Part shown: positions 32,253 to 40,304 of the stretch, one piece after another
Numbering within the stretch: position 1 is the stretch's first letter
Layout of the letters: the number at the start of each line of letters is the position of its first letter
Assembly (NCBI RefSeq): GCF_014645515.1
Contig: NZ_BMLW01000020.1
Location: forward strand, 1-64,000
Direction of reading: 5' to 3'
Length of the DNA stretch: 64,000 bases
Source of the DNA: Oceanobacillus neutriphilus
Lineage (GTDB): Bacteria > Bacillota > Bacilli > Bacillales > Amphibacillaceae
Translations under genes and position numbers: made by a program
Notes under the pieces: generated by a model
Told to the model about the DNA's origin: nothing
What the model saw: the letters and a program-made list of their open reading frames with translations, nothing else
Databases searched by the model: none

Positions 32253-33305
32253 TTACAATACTGTACTTAAATCGCCTTTGTAGAATAGTGATGAAGCTTC
32301 TAAGTCCGCTAAATCTTCCATAAGCAGTTTATTCATATCATCAAAAAGTGCAGTGATTTTTACAAAGCTTCCTTTTCGTTCTGTATATGGCTCTGCGATA
32401 AAAAAAGATTGTGTTAAGTATGCTTCCAGCTTTTGACCGCGCATAAAGTCATTCTCTTCCTTTTTATTCATTTTTTCATACCCTCTAATAGCAAAAAGTG
32501 CACGCAGTTCTCTATAGCGACGTAAAATCTTTCTGGCATCCTGCTGCAATTTATTCTGCTTTTTATCAAGCTGGTAGCTCTCTGAAATAGAAAAGAGCGG
32601 GTGAATTGCAGGATAGTATTTTTGAGCAACGAGTTCTGCATCAAATTGCCAAATTGTATCAAGAGGACCAAATGGAAGATCATCATCAGGAGCCTCACCA
32701 CTTAAATCCATTAAAAAAGTTGTTAAGCTGAGAACTTCTTTTAATTGAGGATTTTGATTAAAGTCTCCTAATTCTCCAGAAATAACATGAGCTCTGTCAA
32801 CTACAAGCAAAACATTTTTATTTTTCCATTCGTCTGATAAAAGGACAGTTATTTCCTCAAAACCTGAGGCGACATAATCCGATTCATGAAGCAAATCTTT
32901 TAATCCAGGGTCTTCTTTTTTGGGCGTCAGGGTTACGGTTTTAAAAGAATGATTTTTTAACCTGTGAAACACTTCGGCTAAGAGAGCAAGCTGCCCCATA
33001 CCGGGTCGTGCAATTAACCCTACTGTACTATTCAAGACAAGTGGAGCAAACAGGTCTATCGTTTTTATGCCAGTTTCAATTTTTTTGCTATAGTCTTCTA
33101 TAATAATCAGATCATCGACCGTGCAGTCTGCCAGCTCTGCAAGTAAAACAATTGTTCTAATTTCAGCTCGCCCCAACGGAATTTTACCTGTACAGAGATT
33201 TGAGACTGTTGCAGGTCTTAATCCGGCATTTTTTGCAGCAACAGTCAGATTAGGTACTCTGCTGCGTAAAAAAGATGTATTTAATCGGATTGAAAGGGAA
33301 TCCAT
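32253..33305 (-). CDS. HTH protein fused to a degenerate F1-ATPase beta-subunit-like domain
   Basis: 350 residues. Residues ~10-68 form an XRE-like HTH (TVAAKNAGLRPATVSNLCTG). From ~77 the chain follows the F1/V1 catalytic-subunit core: ETGIKTIDLFAPLVLNSTVG aligns with ETGIKVVDLLAP in ATP synthase beta. The P-loop position reads ARPGMGQL, so the Walker A Lys and Thr are lost. A Walker B-like NVLLVVDRAH remains. The C-terminal domain (YYPAIHPLFS, RRYRELRALFAIRGYEKMNK, LTQSFFIAEPYT) follows the beta-subunit closely. It is probably a DNA-binding regulator using a dead ATPase fold as sensor. It lies 16 bases downstream of the amidase gene in one operon. No family name known to me. Confidence 0.82.
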   Translation of the reverse strand: MDSLSIRLNTSFLRSRVPNLTVAAKNAGLRPATVSNLCTGKIPLGRAEIRTIVLLAELADCTVDDLIIIEDYSKKIETGIKTIDLFAPLVLNSTVGLIARPGMGQLALLAEVFHRLKNHSFKTVTLTPKKEDPGLKDLLHESDYVASGFEEITVLLSDEWKNKNVLLVVDRAHVISGELGDFNQNPQLKEVLSLTTFLMDLSGEAPDDDLPFGPLDTIWQFDAELVAQKYYPAIHPLFSISESYQLDKKQNKLQQDARKILRRYRELRALFAIRGYEKMNKKEENDFMRGQKLEAYLTQSFFIAEPYTERKGSFVKITALFDDMNKLLMEDLADLEASSLFYKGDLSTVL

Positions 33306-33321
33306 TACAATGCTCCTTTCC

Positions 33322-34278
33322 TTATTTATAAATCTTATCTTTTGCTAAAAGGGCATGGACTCCTTTGTTTCCATTAACGATTTGAGTAATTCGTAAATCA
33401 ACAGCCAAGGAAGCCCATGCACTGGCTTCAGCTCTTGAAAATGAGTAGATTTCTATCATCCAGTCTATCATATTATTTAGCGCTGACCACATAGCTTCAT
33501 CTAAATCTTCATGAAAGGACATCGTAATCCAAGCTTTTTGGGTTTCAGCTCTTGGAAATGAAAATTTTTGTTTTTTATGAAGAATGAAGGTTAAATGAAC
33601 TTTCTCCATTGGACATTCTAAAGCGGGGCCGCAAATTTCACCATCCCCTTGAATGGCATGCCCATCTCCTGTTGAAAAAAGACCGCCTTCCACAGAAACC
33701 GGCAAAAATAAACGGCTTCCAGCCTGTAATTCCTTACAGTCTATATTTCCTCCAGATTCTCTCGGAACAAATGTACTATGTTTACCTTCAGCATTAGGAG
33801 GCATACCCATTATTCCCATAAAAGGAGCAATTTTGATCTTATAAGGGAAATTACCAAACTGGCTCACTGCTTCTTTGAGCTCGCTATCAATTAAAAAATC
33901 AAGCATAACCTCTTTTTCTTCAGCAATTCCTAATTTTTTGTTCCATTCACTGGGAAATCCACCTCCTGAAGCCCACCCCCATTCACCTGGAATAATTTCA
34001 TTAATTTTAATTTCTAAGGTATCTCCAATTTCGGCATTATGAATAGAAACCGGACCGATGAGAGCATGACCGAAGAAGGGAGCCTGCCGTTCGGGAATGG
34101 TTTCTGTCCATCTCTTTCTCTGTGCGCCAGGTACACTTCTTTTTTCCATACCCCAAGCAGAATCAAGTGTTTTAAACACAACTGAATCTCCACTATGAAT
34201 AGTTAAAATAGGATCTAAATCTAGACTGAAATGGTTGTGCAAAGAATTTTTGTCAGGCATTAAATAATATGTTTTCAA
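33322..34278 (-). CDS. Acetamidase/formamidase family protein
   Basis: 319 residues. The FmdA/AmdA pattern is clear: ILTIHSGDSVVFKTLDSAWG, ALIGPVSIHNAEIGDTLEIK, PFMGIMGMPPNAEG, ESGGNIDCKELQAGSRLFLP and GLFSTGDGHAIQGDGEICG. The enzymes hydrolyse formamide or acetamide to ammonia and acid. TTG 34278 with AAAGGAG 8 bases upstream is the start; a longer frame lacks a ribosome site. Operon with the HTH/F1-beta-like regulator; a palindromic operator lies just upstream. Real substrate unproven. Confidence 0.88.
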   Translation of the reverse strand: MKTYYLMPDKNSLHNHFSLDLDPILTIHSGDSVVFKTLDSAWGMEKRSVPGAQRKRWTETIPERQAPFFGHALIGPVSIHNAEIGDTLEIKINEIIPGEWGWASGGGFPSEWNKKLGIAEEKEVMLDFLIDSELKEAVSQFGNFPYKIKIAPFMGIMGMPPNAEGKHSTFVPRESGGNIDCKELQAGSRLFLPVSVEGGLFSTGDGHAIQGDGEICGPALECPMEKVHLTFILHKKQKFSFPRAETQKAWITMSFHEDLDEAMWSALNNMIDWMIEIYSFSRAEASAWASLAVDLRITQIVNGNKGVHALLAKDKIYK

Positions 34279-34297
34279 GAAAATCACTCCTTTTGTA

Positions 34298-34337
34298 TTT
34301 ACTTTATAAGGTAACATAAATTACTCTATAAAGTAAA
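34298..34337 (-). promoter_or_regulatory. Palindromic operator of the amidase operon
   Basis: Perfect 11-base arms TTTACTTTATA (34298-34308) and TATAAAGTAAA (34327-34337), with inner GTAA/TTAC half-sites. A second perfect palindrome TTTACC-TT-GGTAAA lies at 34374-34387. Two such sites before the operon suit binding by the operon's own HTH protein. Confidence 0.65.
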
Positions 34338-34474
34338 TGTATAAATTGAAATAATCTGAATTTACTTGAATGATTTACCTTGGTAAAAGAAGTGTAAAAG
34401 GATATTTGAAATGAAAATTCAGCTAAAAGTTTCGTCTTTCAAAATGGGGGCTTCTAATTCCATTTCTGGAGCAC

Positions 34475-34507
34475 AAAAAAGGAAGTCCAACAGATGTTAG
34501 ACTTCCT
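34475..34507 (-). terminator. Terminator of the fructose operon
   Basis: Minus strand: AGGAAGTC... stem (34480-34491 with 34496-34507, one mismatch) followed by TTTTTTGTG. Confidence 0.85.
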
Positions 34508-34527
34508 CAAAAATTTGAATTGCTTTC

Positions 34528-36411
34528 CTATTGTGAAACAGGTTTCCTCCATATACCTAGAATCAATGCTGAAATAACTGTACCAATAATCAAGGATAGT
34601 AAGAAGAACCACCACGCATGTCCTAAGAAAACAACGAAAATACCGCCATGTGGCGCAGGAATTGTACTATGGAAGAATTGTGTCAGACCTCCAGCAATTG
34701 CTGAGCCGATAACAGACGAGGTGATTACGCGTAACGGATCTGCTGCTGCAAATGGAATAGCTCCCTCCGTAACAAAGGAAATCCCCATAATGTAATTCGC
34801 TGTTCCGGATTTACGCTCATCTGCTGTAAATTTGTTTTTAAAGATAGTAGATGCCAAGGCAATTGCTAATGGAGGCACCATACCGCCAATCATGGCTGCT
34901 GCCATAAATGCGCCGTCCCCAGTATCGTTAAAGATTCCGATAGAGAAAGTGTAAGCTGCTTTATTAAATGGACCGCCCATATCGATTGCCATCATACCGC
35001 CAAGCAGTATACCAAGCAGAACAATGTTTCCTGTCCCAAGACCTTCTAAGAAGTCTAAAATATAATTATTTAGGGTGGAGAATACAGGGCCGATTACAAA
35101 ATACATGGCTGTTCCTGTTACAAGTAGACCCAGCACAGGATATAATAAAATAGGTTTAAGACTTGCTAAAGATTGCGGCAGGTTTCTTAATAAGTGTTTA
35201 ATTAATATAATCAAATAACCAGCTACAAAACCGCCGATAAGGCCGCCAATAAACCCGGCGCCGCTGCTGTCTGCCATCAAACCAGCTACAATACCCGGCA
35301 TTAAAGCAGGTCTGTCGCCAATACTCATTGCAATATAACCGGCAAGAATTGGAATTAAGAAACTAAATGCTGTATCTCCAATGGTATTAAAGAATAGAAA
35401 AACTTCCGATTCGCTTCCTAAGAAACTTTCAAACAGGAAGGAGACAGCCATTAAGATACCGCCGCCAATAACAAATGGAAGCATGTGGGAAATTCCGTTC
35501 ATTAAATCTTTATAAATTTTACCCCAGGCAGACTGCTTTTCATACTCTCCATCATCTCCAGATTTTTCGCCAGAGTTATGATAGACTGGAGCATCTTGAT
35601 TTACTGCTTTGGTTATAAGCTCTTCCGCTTTTTTAATCCCATCTACAACAGGACGTTCAATAACATGTTTGCCGTCAAATCGTGCCATCTCAACTTTTTT
35701 ACTTGCTGCAACAATAACTCCGGAAGCACGTTTAATTTCATCATCTGTTAAATGATTTTTGGTGCCGTCCGATCCGTTAGTTTCTACTTTAATATCCACA
35801 TTCATTTTTTTAGCTTTTTTCTTCAGAGCATCCTCAGCCATATAAGTGTGTGCAATTCCAGTAGGACAAGCTGTTACAGCAACTACAAATGGTTTTTCAT
35901 CTGTTGCTTCTGCTCCACTTTCTGCAGCTTGATTTGTTTCTTCCTGAGCTTCCTCTTCCTTTGTAGATTCAACGAATAGCGCTTCTACTTCATCAGGAGT
36001 TGAAGCATTTTTCAACTTATTTACAAAGTCCGGTTCCATCAGAAGACGGGACAACGCAGCTATCGTTTGCAGGTGTGTATCGTTTCCGCCTTCAGGAACA
36101 GCAATCATAAAGAAGAGGTGGGCAGGCTGTCCATCTAAGGAATCATAATCAATCCCGTCTTTACTTTTCGCAAATAGTACTGTAGGCTCTTTCACTGCTG
36201 CCATTTTTGCGTGGGGCATCGCGATGCCATCACCCAAACCGGTTGAGGATTGTTCCTCGCGGGCAAGAATTGCTGCTTTAAATGATTCTTTTTCAGAAAT
36301 AATTCTATACTTATAAAGATTTGCGATCATTTCATCTATAGCAGCTTCTTTGGTCGTAGCTTTTAGATCTAAAAGCATCACATCTTTTTTTAATAAATCA
36401 GTAACCTGCAT
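34528..36411 (-). CDS. fruA: PTS fructose transporter EIIABC
   Basis: 627 residues in one chain. EIIA (about 1-150) with phospho-His H67 (GDGIAMPHAKM); EIIB (about 172-270) with phospho-Cys C182 (VTACPTGIAHTYMAEDAL); EIIC (about 295-625) with eight or more helices and family blocks (SDSSGAGFIGGLIGGF, AIDMGGPFNKAAY, ITEGAIPFAAADP-type). It imports fructose as fructose 1-phosphate using HPr phosphate. Third gene of fruR-fruK-fruA, 25 bases after fruK; terminator follows. Confidence 0.96.
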   Translation of the reverse strand: MQVTDLLKKDVMLLDLKATTKEAAIDEMIANLYKYRIISEKESFKAAILAREEQSSTGLGDGIAMPHAKMAAVKEPTVLFAKSKDGIDYDSLDGQPAHLFFMIAVPEGGNDTHLQTIAALSRLLMEPDFVNKLKNASTPDEVEALFVESTKEEEAQEETNQAAESGAEATDEKPFVVAVTACPTGIAHTYMAEDALKKKAKKMNVDIKVETNGSDGTKNHLTDDEIKRASGVIVAASKKVEMARFDGKHVIERPVVDGIKKAEELITKAVNQDAPVYHNSGEKSGDDGEYEKQSAWGKIYKDLMNGISHMLPFVIGGGILMAVSFLFESFLGSESEVFLFFNTIGDTAFSFLIPILAGYIAMSIGDRPALMPGIVAGLMADSSGAGFIGGLIGGFVAGYLIILIKHLLRNLPQSLASLKPILLYPVLGLLVTGTAMYFVIGPVFSTLNNYILDFLEGLGTGNIVLLGILLGGMMAIDMGGPFNKAAYTFSIGIFNDTGDGAFMAAAMIGGMVPPLAIALASTIFKNKFTADERKSGTANYIMGISFVTEGAIPFAAADPLRVITSSVIGSAIAGGLTQFFHSTIPAPHGGIFVVFLGHAWWFFLLSLIIGTVISALILGIWRKPVSQ

Positions 36412-36436
36412 GTTTATCTTCCTTTCTATTTTGAAG

Positions 36437-37348
36437 TTATATGACTTCTATCTGAATTTGAGAGCATAGATTTTCAATGGCTTCTGCGGTAGCTAAATCC
36501 TCAGAAAAAGCAGTTGCACTTCCGGAAGCAACAGATGTTTTAAACGATTCAACAGCGTCCTTTGACTTTAAGAAGGAACTGATAAAGCCTGCAACCATCG
36601 AATCACCGGCACCAACGGAATTAATCAGTTTTCCTTCAGGCGCTTGTGCTCTATAGTTTCCCTGGTCAGTGATAAGTAATGCCCCATCTCCGCCCATGGA
36701 AATAATAACGTGCTTCGCTCCTTTTTCTAAAAGCTTTTTCCCATAAGTTACTACAGCTTCATTTGTTTCCAGCTTCACATCAAATAATGCTTCCAGCTCA
36801 TGAATATTTGGTTTAACCAATAATGGTTTATAGCTTAAAGATGCTTCAAGTGCAGCGCCAGTGGTATCGATAGCAAATTCAGCGCCCCGACTTGTTACCT
36901 GCTGGATTAATTTCTCATAAAAATCCTCAGATAGGGAAGGGGGCTTGCTTCCAGATAGAATAACGGTATCTCCTTCTTTTATTCCTTCCAGTTGCTTTAA
37001 GAATTTAGCAACCTCATCATCAGATAAAGCGGGGCCGCGTCCATTGATTTCTGTTTCCTGATCTGATTTAAGCTTGATATTGATCCGTGTGTCTTCTTTG
37101 ATATTGACAAAGTTTGTCCGAACATCTAATTCATCTAAAGCATCTTCAATAAATTTACCTGTAAAGCCGCCTACAAATCCGAGAGCAACAGAGTCTGTTG
37201 AGAGTGCTTTTAATATTCTTGATACATTAATCCCTTTTCCGCCGGGGAGCTTATAGTCATTTTCCATATAACTCAAGCCGCCTAATTCGATTTTGTCTAC
37301 AGGAACAATATAGTCGATTGATGGATTTAAAGTGATGGTATAGATCAT
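36437..37348 (-). CDS. fruK: 1-phosphofructokinase
   Basis: 303 residues of the PfkB family. N-terminal MIYTITLNPSIDYIVPVDKI, GGKGINVSRILKAL (first PfkB signature) and C-terminal SVGAGDSMVAGFISSFL (second signature, catalytic Asp). It phosphorylates fructose 1-phosphate to fructose 1,6-bisphosphate with ATP. The ATG directly follows the TAG of fruR (TAGATG), so translation is coupled. Confidence 0.96.
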   Translation of the reverse strand: MIYTITLNPSIDYIVPVDKIELGGLSYMENDYKLPGGKGINVSRILKALSTDSVALGFVGGFTGKFIEDALDELDVRTNFVNIKEDTRINIKLKSDQETEINGRGPALSDDEVAKFLKQLEGIKEGDTVILSGSKPPSLSEDFYEKLIQQVTSRGAEFAIDTTGAALEASLSYKPLLVKPNIHELEALFDVKLETNEAVVTYGKKLLEKGAKHVIISMGGDGALLITDQGNYRAQAPEGKLINSVGAGDSMVAGFISSFLKSKDAVESFKTSVASGSATAFSEDLATAEAIENLCSQIQIEVI

Positions 37349-38095
37349 CTAATCTGCCTCCAAAATTGTTGTATGATTTAAATACGGTTGATGTATTGTT
37401 GAAATCTTATCGGTAATGAACGTTACATCGGAAAAGTCACATATCTTTGCAAAGCTGACTTTATTCCATTTACTGTCATCTGCCAGGAAATAAGTATCTG
37501 AAGCTCTTTCAATTGCTAATTGTTTCATAGAAGCTTCCTCAGGGTCTGGTGTTGTACAGCCATATGTCATATCAATACTATCTACACCGAGAAAGGTTTT
37601 CGTAAATTGATAATTCATTAAAGAACGTTGACTGGGTGCTCCTACCATCGCTTTGGTAGAATGCTTTAATTTACCGCCTACGAGATAAGCGTTAATTTGT
37701 CTGTCTGCAAGCATAGAAGCATGGGCAATACCATTCGTAACAACAGTAATAGAAGTATCTGTAAGAAACGGGATCATTTCAAGAGTTGTTGTACCTGCAT
37801 CTAAATAAATGACATCATTCTCTTCTAAAAGTGTGGCAGCATACCTCCCTATATTCTTTTTTTGTTGACTGTTTTTGATTGTTTTTTCCTGATACGTCAG
37901 CTCTGCGCCAAATGTTGCGTTCAATTTTGCACCGCCATGAATGCGGAGCAGGAGACCTTTACTTTCTAATTGAGCGAGGTCTCTGCGGATTGTTGATTCC
38001 GAGCTGCCGAGGCTCTCGATTAAATCAACGGATTTGATTACACCGCTTTCATTTAGACGGCGTAAAATATACTGATGGCGTTCATCTGTTAGCAT
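37349..38095 (-). CDS. fruR: DeoR-family fructose operon repressor
   Basis: 248 residues. The N-terminal DeoR HTH (LTDERHQYILRRLNESGVIK then DLIESLGSSESTIRRDLAQL) is followed by a sugar-phosphate-binding domain (IYLDAGTTTLEMIPFL, GGKLKHSTKAMVGA, YFLADDSKW). It represses the fru operon until fructose 1-phosphate accumulates. The start at 38095 follows AGAGGTGAGG; an earlier in-frame ATG lacks a site. First gene of the operon, so autoregulated. Confidence 0.93.
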   Translation of the reverse strand: MLTDERHQYILRRLNESGVIKSVDLIESLGSSESTIRRDLAQLESKGLLLRIHGGAKLNATFGAELTYQEKTIKNSQQKKNIGRYAATLLEENDVIYLDAGTTTLEMIPFLTDTSITVVTNGIAHASMLADRQINAYLVGGKLKHSTKAMVGAPSQRSLMNYQFTKTFLGVDSIDMTYGCTTPDPEEASMKQLAIERASDTYFLADDSKWNKVSFAKICDFSDVTFITDKISTIHQPYLNHTTILEAD

Positions 38096-38128
38096 ATCCT
38101 CACCTCTTGTTTTTATAATATCATCTAA

Positions 38129-38160
38129 ATCGTTCAAAAACAACCAAAATCATTCAAAAT
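38129..38160 (-). promoter_or_regulatory. Direct repeats before fruR, probable FruR operator
   Basis: AATCGTTCAAAAA (from 38128) and AATCATTCAAAAT (from 38148) are direct repeats exactly 20 bases apart, two helical turns, upstream of the fruR start. Repeated TTCAAAA-type boxes are usual for DeoR-family sugar repressors. Confidence 0.55.
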
Positions 38161-38329
38161 AAAGCAATGAAATAAATTATAATGAGGGGGGAAGGGAGAT
38201 AGGTATAATATACGTAACATTTTCTATTCGAAATTGAATAATATTTTCTTCCTGTAAAAAGAAAATGAAGAGATGGGAAAGTGAAAGAGTCAATCAAATA
38301 GAGCTAAATTTTGTTGAGTAGTTGTAAGC

Positions 38330-38600
38330 ATGAAGAAACAACCGAAAGTCATCCGGTATTTAGACGCAGTGGAAGAGGTATTATATTTTGGTTGGATTGA
38401 TGGTACAAAAAAGAAAATATCAGATACCGAATTGGCTCAAAGTCTTTCTCCGAGAAATAAAAAGGTAATTGGACAGAATTAAATAAAGAAAGAGTGAGGA
38501 GACTGGATAAAGTAGGCATGATAAAAGAATCAGGAATGGAAATTCTGCTCGATATGCGACCTGAAGCTTTTATCAAAACAGGGGAGAAAGCTCCCTCTTC
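38330..38600 (+). pseudogene. YdeI/OmpD-associated family pseudogene
   Basis: Reading from ATG 38330 gives DAVEEVLYFGWIDGTKKKIS then ELAQSLSPRNKK, the recognisable YdeI-family core (FGWIDG...SPRxKKS.W). A +1 shift near 38463 is needed to continue as NWTELNKERVRRLDKVGMIK and ESGMEILLDM. In the first frame a stop follows within five codons. The N-terminus is also short. The gene is therefore frameshifted and truncated. The rest of the gap between fruR and the YafY gene holds no other gene. Confidence 0.75.
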
Positions 38601-38744
38601 AAGCGCGGAGGTAAGGGGGAAGATGAATCTCCTTTGCACAAGATCTTGCTTTTTGGTATCTCGATTGTTCAATAACAAAATGAACGAATGTTCCAAATTG
38701 ATCCTTGCGTACTAAATAGAAAGCCAGACTTAGCCGGAAGCATC

Positions 38745-39653
38745 TTATTGATAAAGCTTTATTGCCTCCTCCAAAAATAATTTATATTTAGCAATAAAGC
38801 TTTCGGGTTTTATAATTTTAACTTTATCGCCGAATCCCGCTAAAAATTGATAGGAGAATGGATTCTCAGGCAGCTCAATAGTCGTAAGATAGCTTCTTGG
38901 GGTCTTTTCAGTAACGGCGTTTTTTCCATATCTCTCGATAAATTGATCTCTTACAGCGATATCTATCAACACTTGCACACTAATCAAATCTTCTTGTTTA
39001 TTATATTGTTTTTCTTTCTCAAATACCTTTTCAGATCTTGGAGTGAAAAAACCGTCTTTTTGGATATTTGTTATCCTTGTTAATTTAAACGTCCGATAGT
39101 CTCCACGCTCTAAGCTAAACCCGATAAGATACCAATGCATTTCACTTAAATGTAACTTATAAGGCTCCACAGATCTGTATGTTATATTTCCTTTTTGGTC
39201 TACATATTCAAACTTTAGTAACCAATTATTTTCAATGGCTTGTATGATAAATGAAATATCTTCTTTAATTTGCCTTCTTCCTGCCCAGTCGTAAAAAGAT
39301 AAATCATATTTTGGGGAAATATCAGCACTGGTCATTCCTTTAATTTTCTGGATAGTCGTCTGAATTTCCTGGTTTGTAATTAAACGATCAAAACCGCCTA
39401 AGGCTACAAGTATATTTTCAATATCTTTGTTATTTAATAAACGTTTATCAAATTTATAGTCTTCCATAAGGGCGTACCCGCCTTCAGCACCATATGTTGC
39501 ATAAACAGGTATTCTTGCATAACTTAATGTTTCCATATCGCGCTGAATCGTTCGTTTGGATACATGAAAAAGCCTGCTGAATTCTGAAGCGGAGACAGAT
39601 TTCTTTTGTAATAAAATCATTACGATGGAGATAAGCCGCTCAATTTTTTTCAT
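38745..39653 (-). CDS. YafY-type HTH/WYL-domain transcriptional regulator
   Basis: 302 residues. N-terminal HTH_11 (ISIVMILLQKKSVSASEFSR then LFHVSKRTIQRDMETLS), then a WYL domain (WLLKFEYVDQKGNITYRSVE, PYKLHLSEMHWYLIGFSLER, YRTFKLTRI) and a WCX-type C-terminus (AVTEKTPRSYLTTIELPEN). ATG 39653 follows GGGAGG. Divergent from a VOC protein; such YafY-PhnB pairs are common and the regulator normally controls its neighbour. Confidence 0.9.
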   Translation of the reverse strand: MKKIERLISIVMILLQKKSVSASEFSRLFHVSKRTIQRDMETLSYARIPVYATYGAEGGYALMEDYKFDKRLLNNKDIENILVALGGFDRLITNQEIQTTIQKIKGMTSADISPKYDLSFYDWAGRRQIKEDISFIIQAIENNWLLKFEYVDQKGNITYRSVEPYKLHLSEMHWYLIGFSLERGDYRTFKLTRITNIQKDGFFTPRSEKVFEKEKQYNKQEDLISVQVLIDIAVRDQFIERYGKNAVTEKTPRSYLTTIELPENPFSYQFLAGFGDKVKIIKPESFIAKYKLFLEEAIKLYQ

Positions 39654-39668
39654 ATTTTCCTCCCATAT

Positions 39669-39686
39669 ACGACATACAGTTGTCGT
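39669..39686. promoter_or_regulatory. Palindromic operator between YafY and VOC genes
   Basis: ACGACA-TACAGT-TGTCGT is a perfect 6+6 inverted repeat in the 73-base divergent region, placed where it could control both genes. Confidence 0.6.
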
Positions 39687-39726
39687 TTTAGGTCTATTAT
39701 ACTTCAAATATGAAAAGGGGGAAATA

Positions 39727-40182
39727 ATGATGAAAGCAATAGCTTATTTACAATTTAATGGAGAAGCAGAGGAAGCAATAGCTTTTTATGAAAAAGCTTT
39801 TCAAGCAAAAAGCGTTAAAGTGAAATTTGGTGCTTTTGGTCAAAATCCAGAATATCCATTGTCGGAAGAGGAGCAAAACATGATTATGGAATCTTGTCTG
39901 GAGTTTTCAGGAAATACTTTAATGATCTCGGATGTTCTGCCATCAATGCAGGCTCTAACAGGTGAAGTCACAAAGGGGAGTACGGTCTTAATCAGTATTA
40001 TTGATGCTGATCCGGAAATGAATAAACAATGTTTTGAAAAACTTTCGGAAGGAGGTACTGTGGTTATGCCTTTATCTTCTGTACCGTGGTCAGTAAGCTT
40101 CGGAATGTTAATTGATAAATTTGGTGTAATGTGGAAATTTAATAGTGAAGCAAGTAAATTTCTGGATAGTTTCTCAAATTAA
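39727..40182 (+). CDS. VOC-family (PhnB-like) protein
   Basis: 151 residues. MKAIAYLQFNGEAEEAIAFY and EKAFQAK are the start of PhnB/DUF-type glyoxalase-fold proteins; SCLEFSGNTLMISDVLP and PWSVSFGMLIDKFGVMWKFN complete the pattern. The metal ligands of true glyoxalases are poorly kept. Function unknown; probably a small-molecule binding or modifying enzyme. Two adjacent ATG codons (39727, 39730) fit the GGGGG site. Confidence 0.85.
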   Translation: MMKAIAYLQFNGEAEEAIAFYEKAFQAKSVKVKFGAFGQNPEYPLSEEEQNMIMESCLEFSGNTLMISDVLPSMQALTGEVTKGSTVLISIIDADPEMNKQCFEKLSEGGTVVMPLSSVPWSVSFGMLIDKFGVMWKFNSEASKFLDSFSN

Positions 40183-40251
40183 ATTTGTAATATTAGGACG
40201 GGACTCACAAAATATTTTAATATAACGTCCACGTTAAGACAGCAATGCCTT

Positions 40252-40298
40252 AACAGGCCCTGAAAATCCTATATAAATGGAGATTTTCAGGGCCTGTT
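40252..40298. terminator. Convergent terminator
   Basis: Perfect 17-bp stem (40252-40268 with 40282-40298). Serves the VOC gene and the convergent yojO. Confidence 0.88.
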
Positions 40299-40304
40299 AT
40301 ACTT

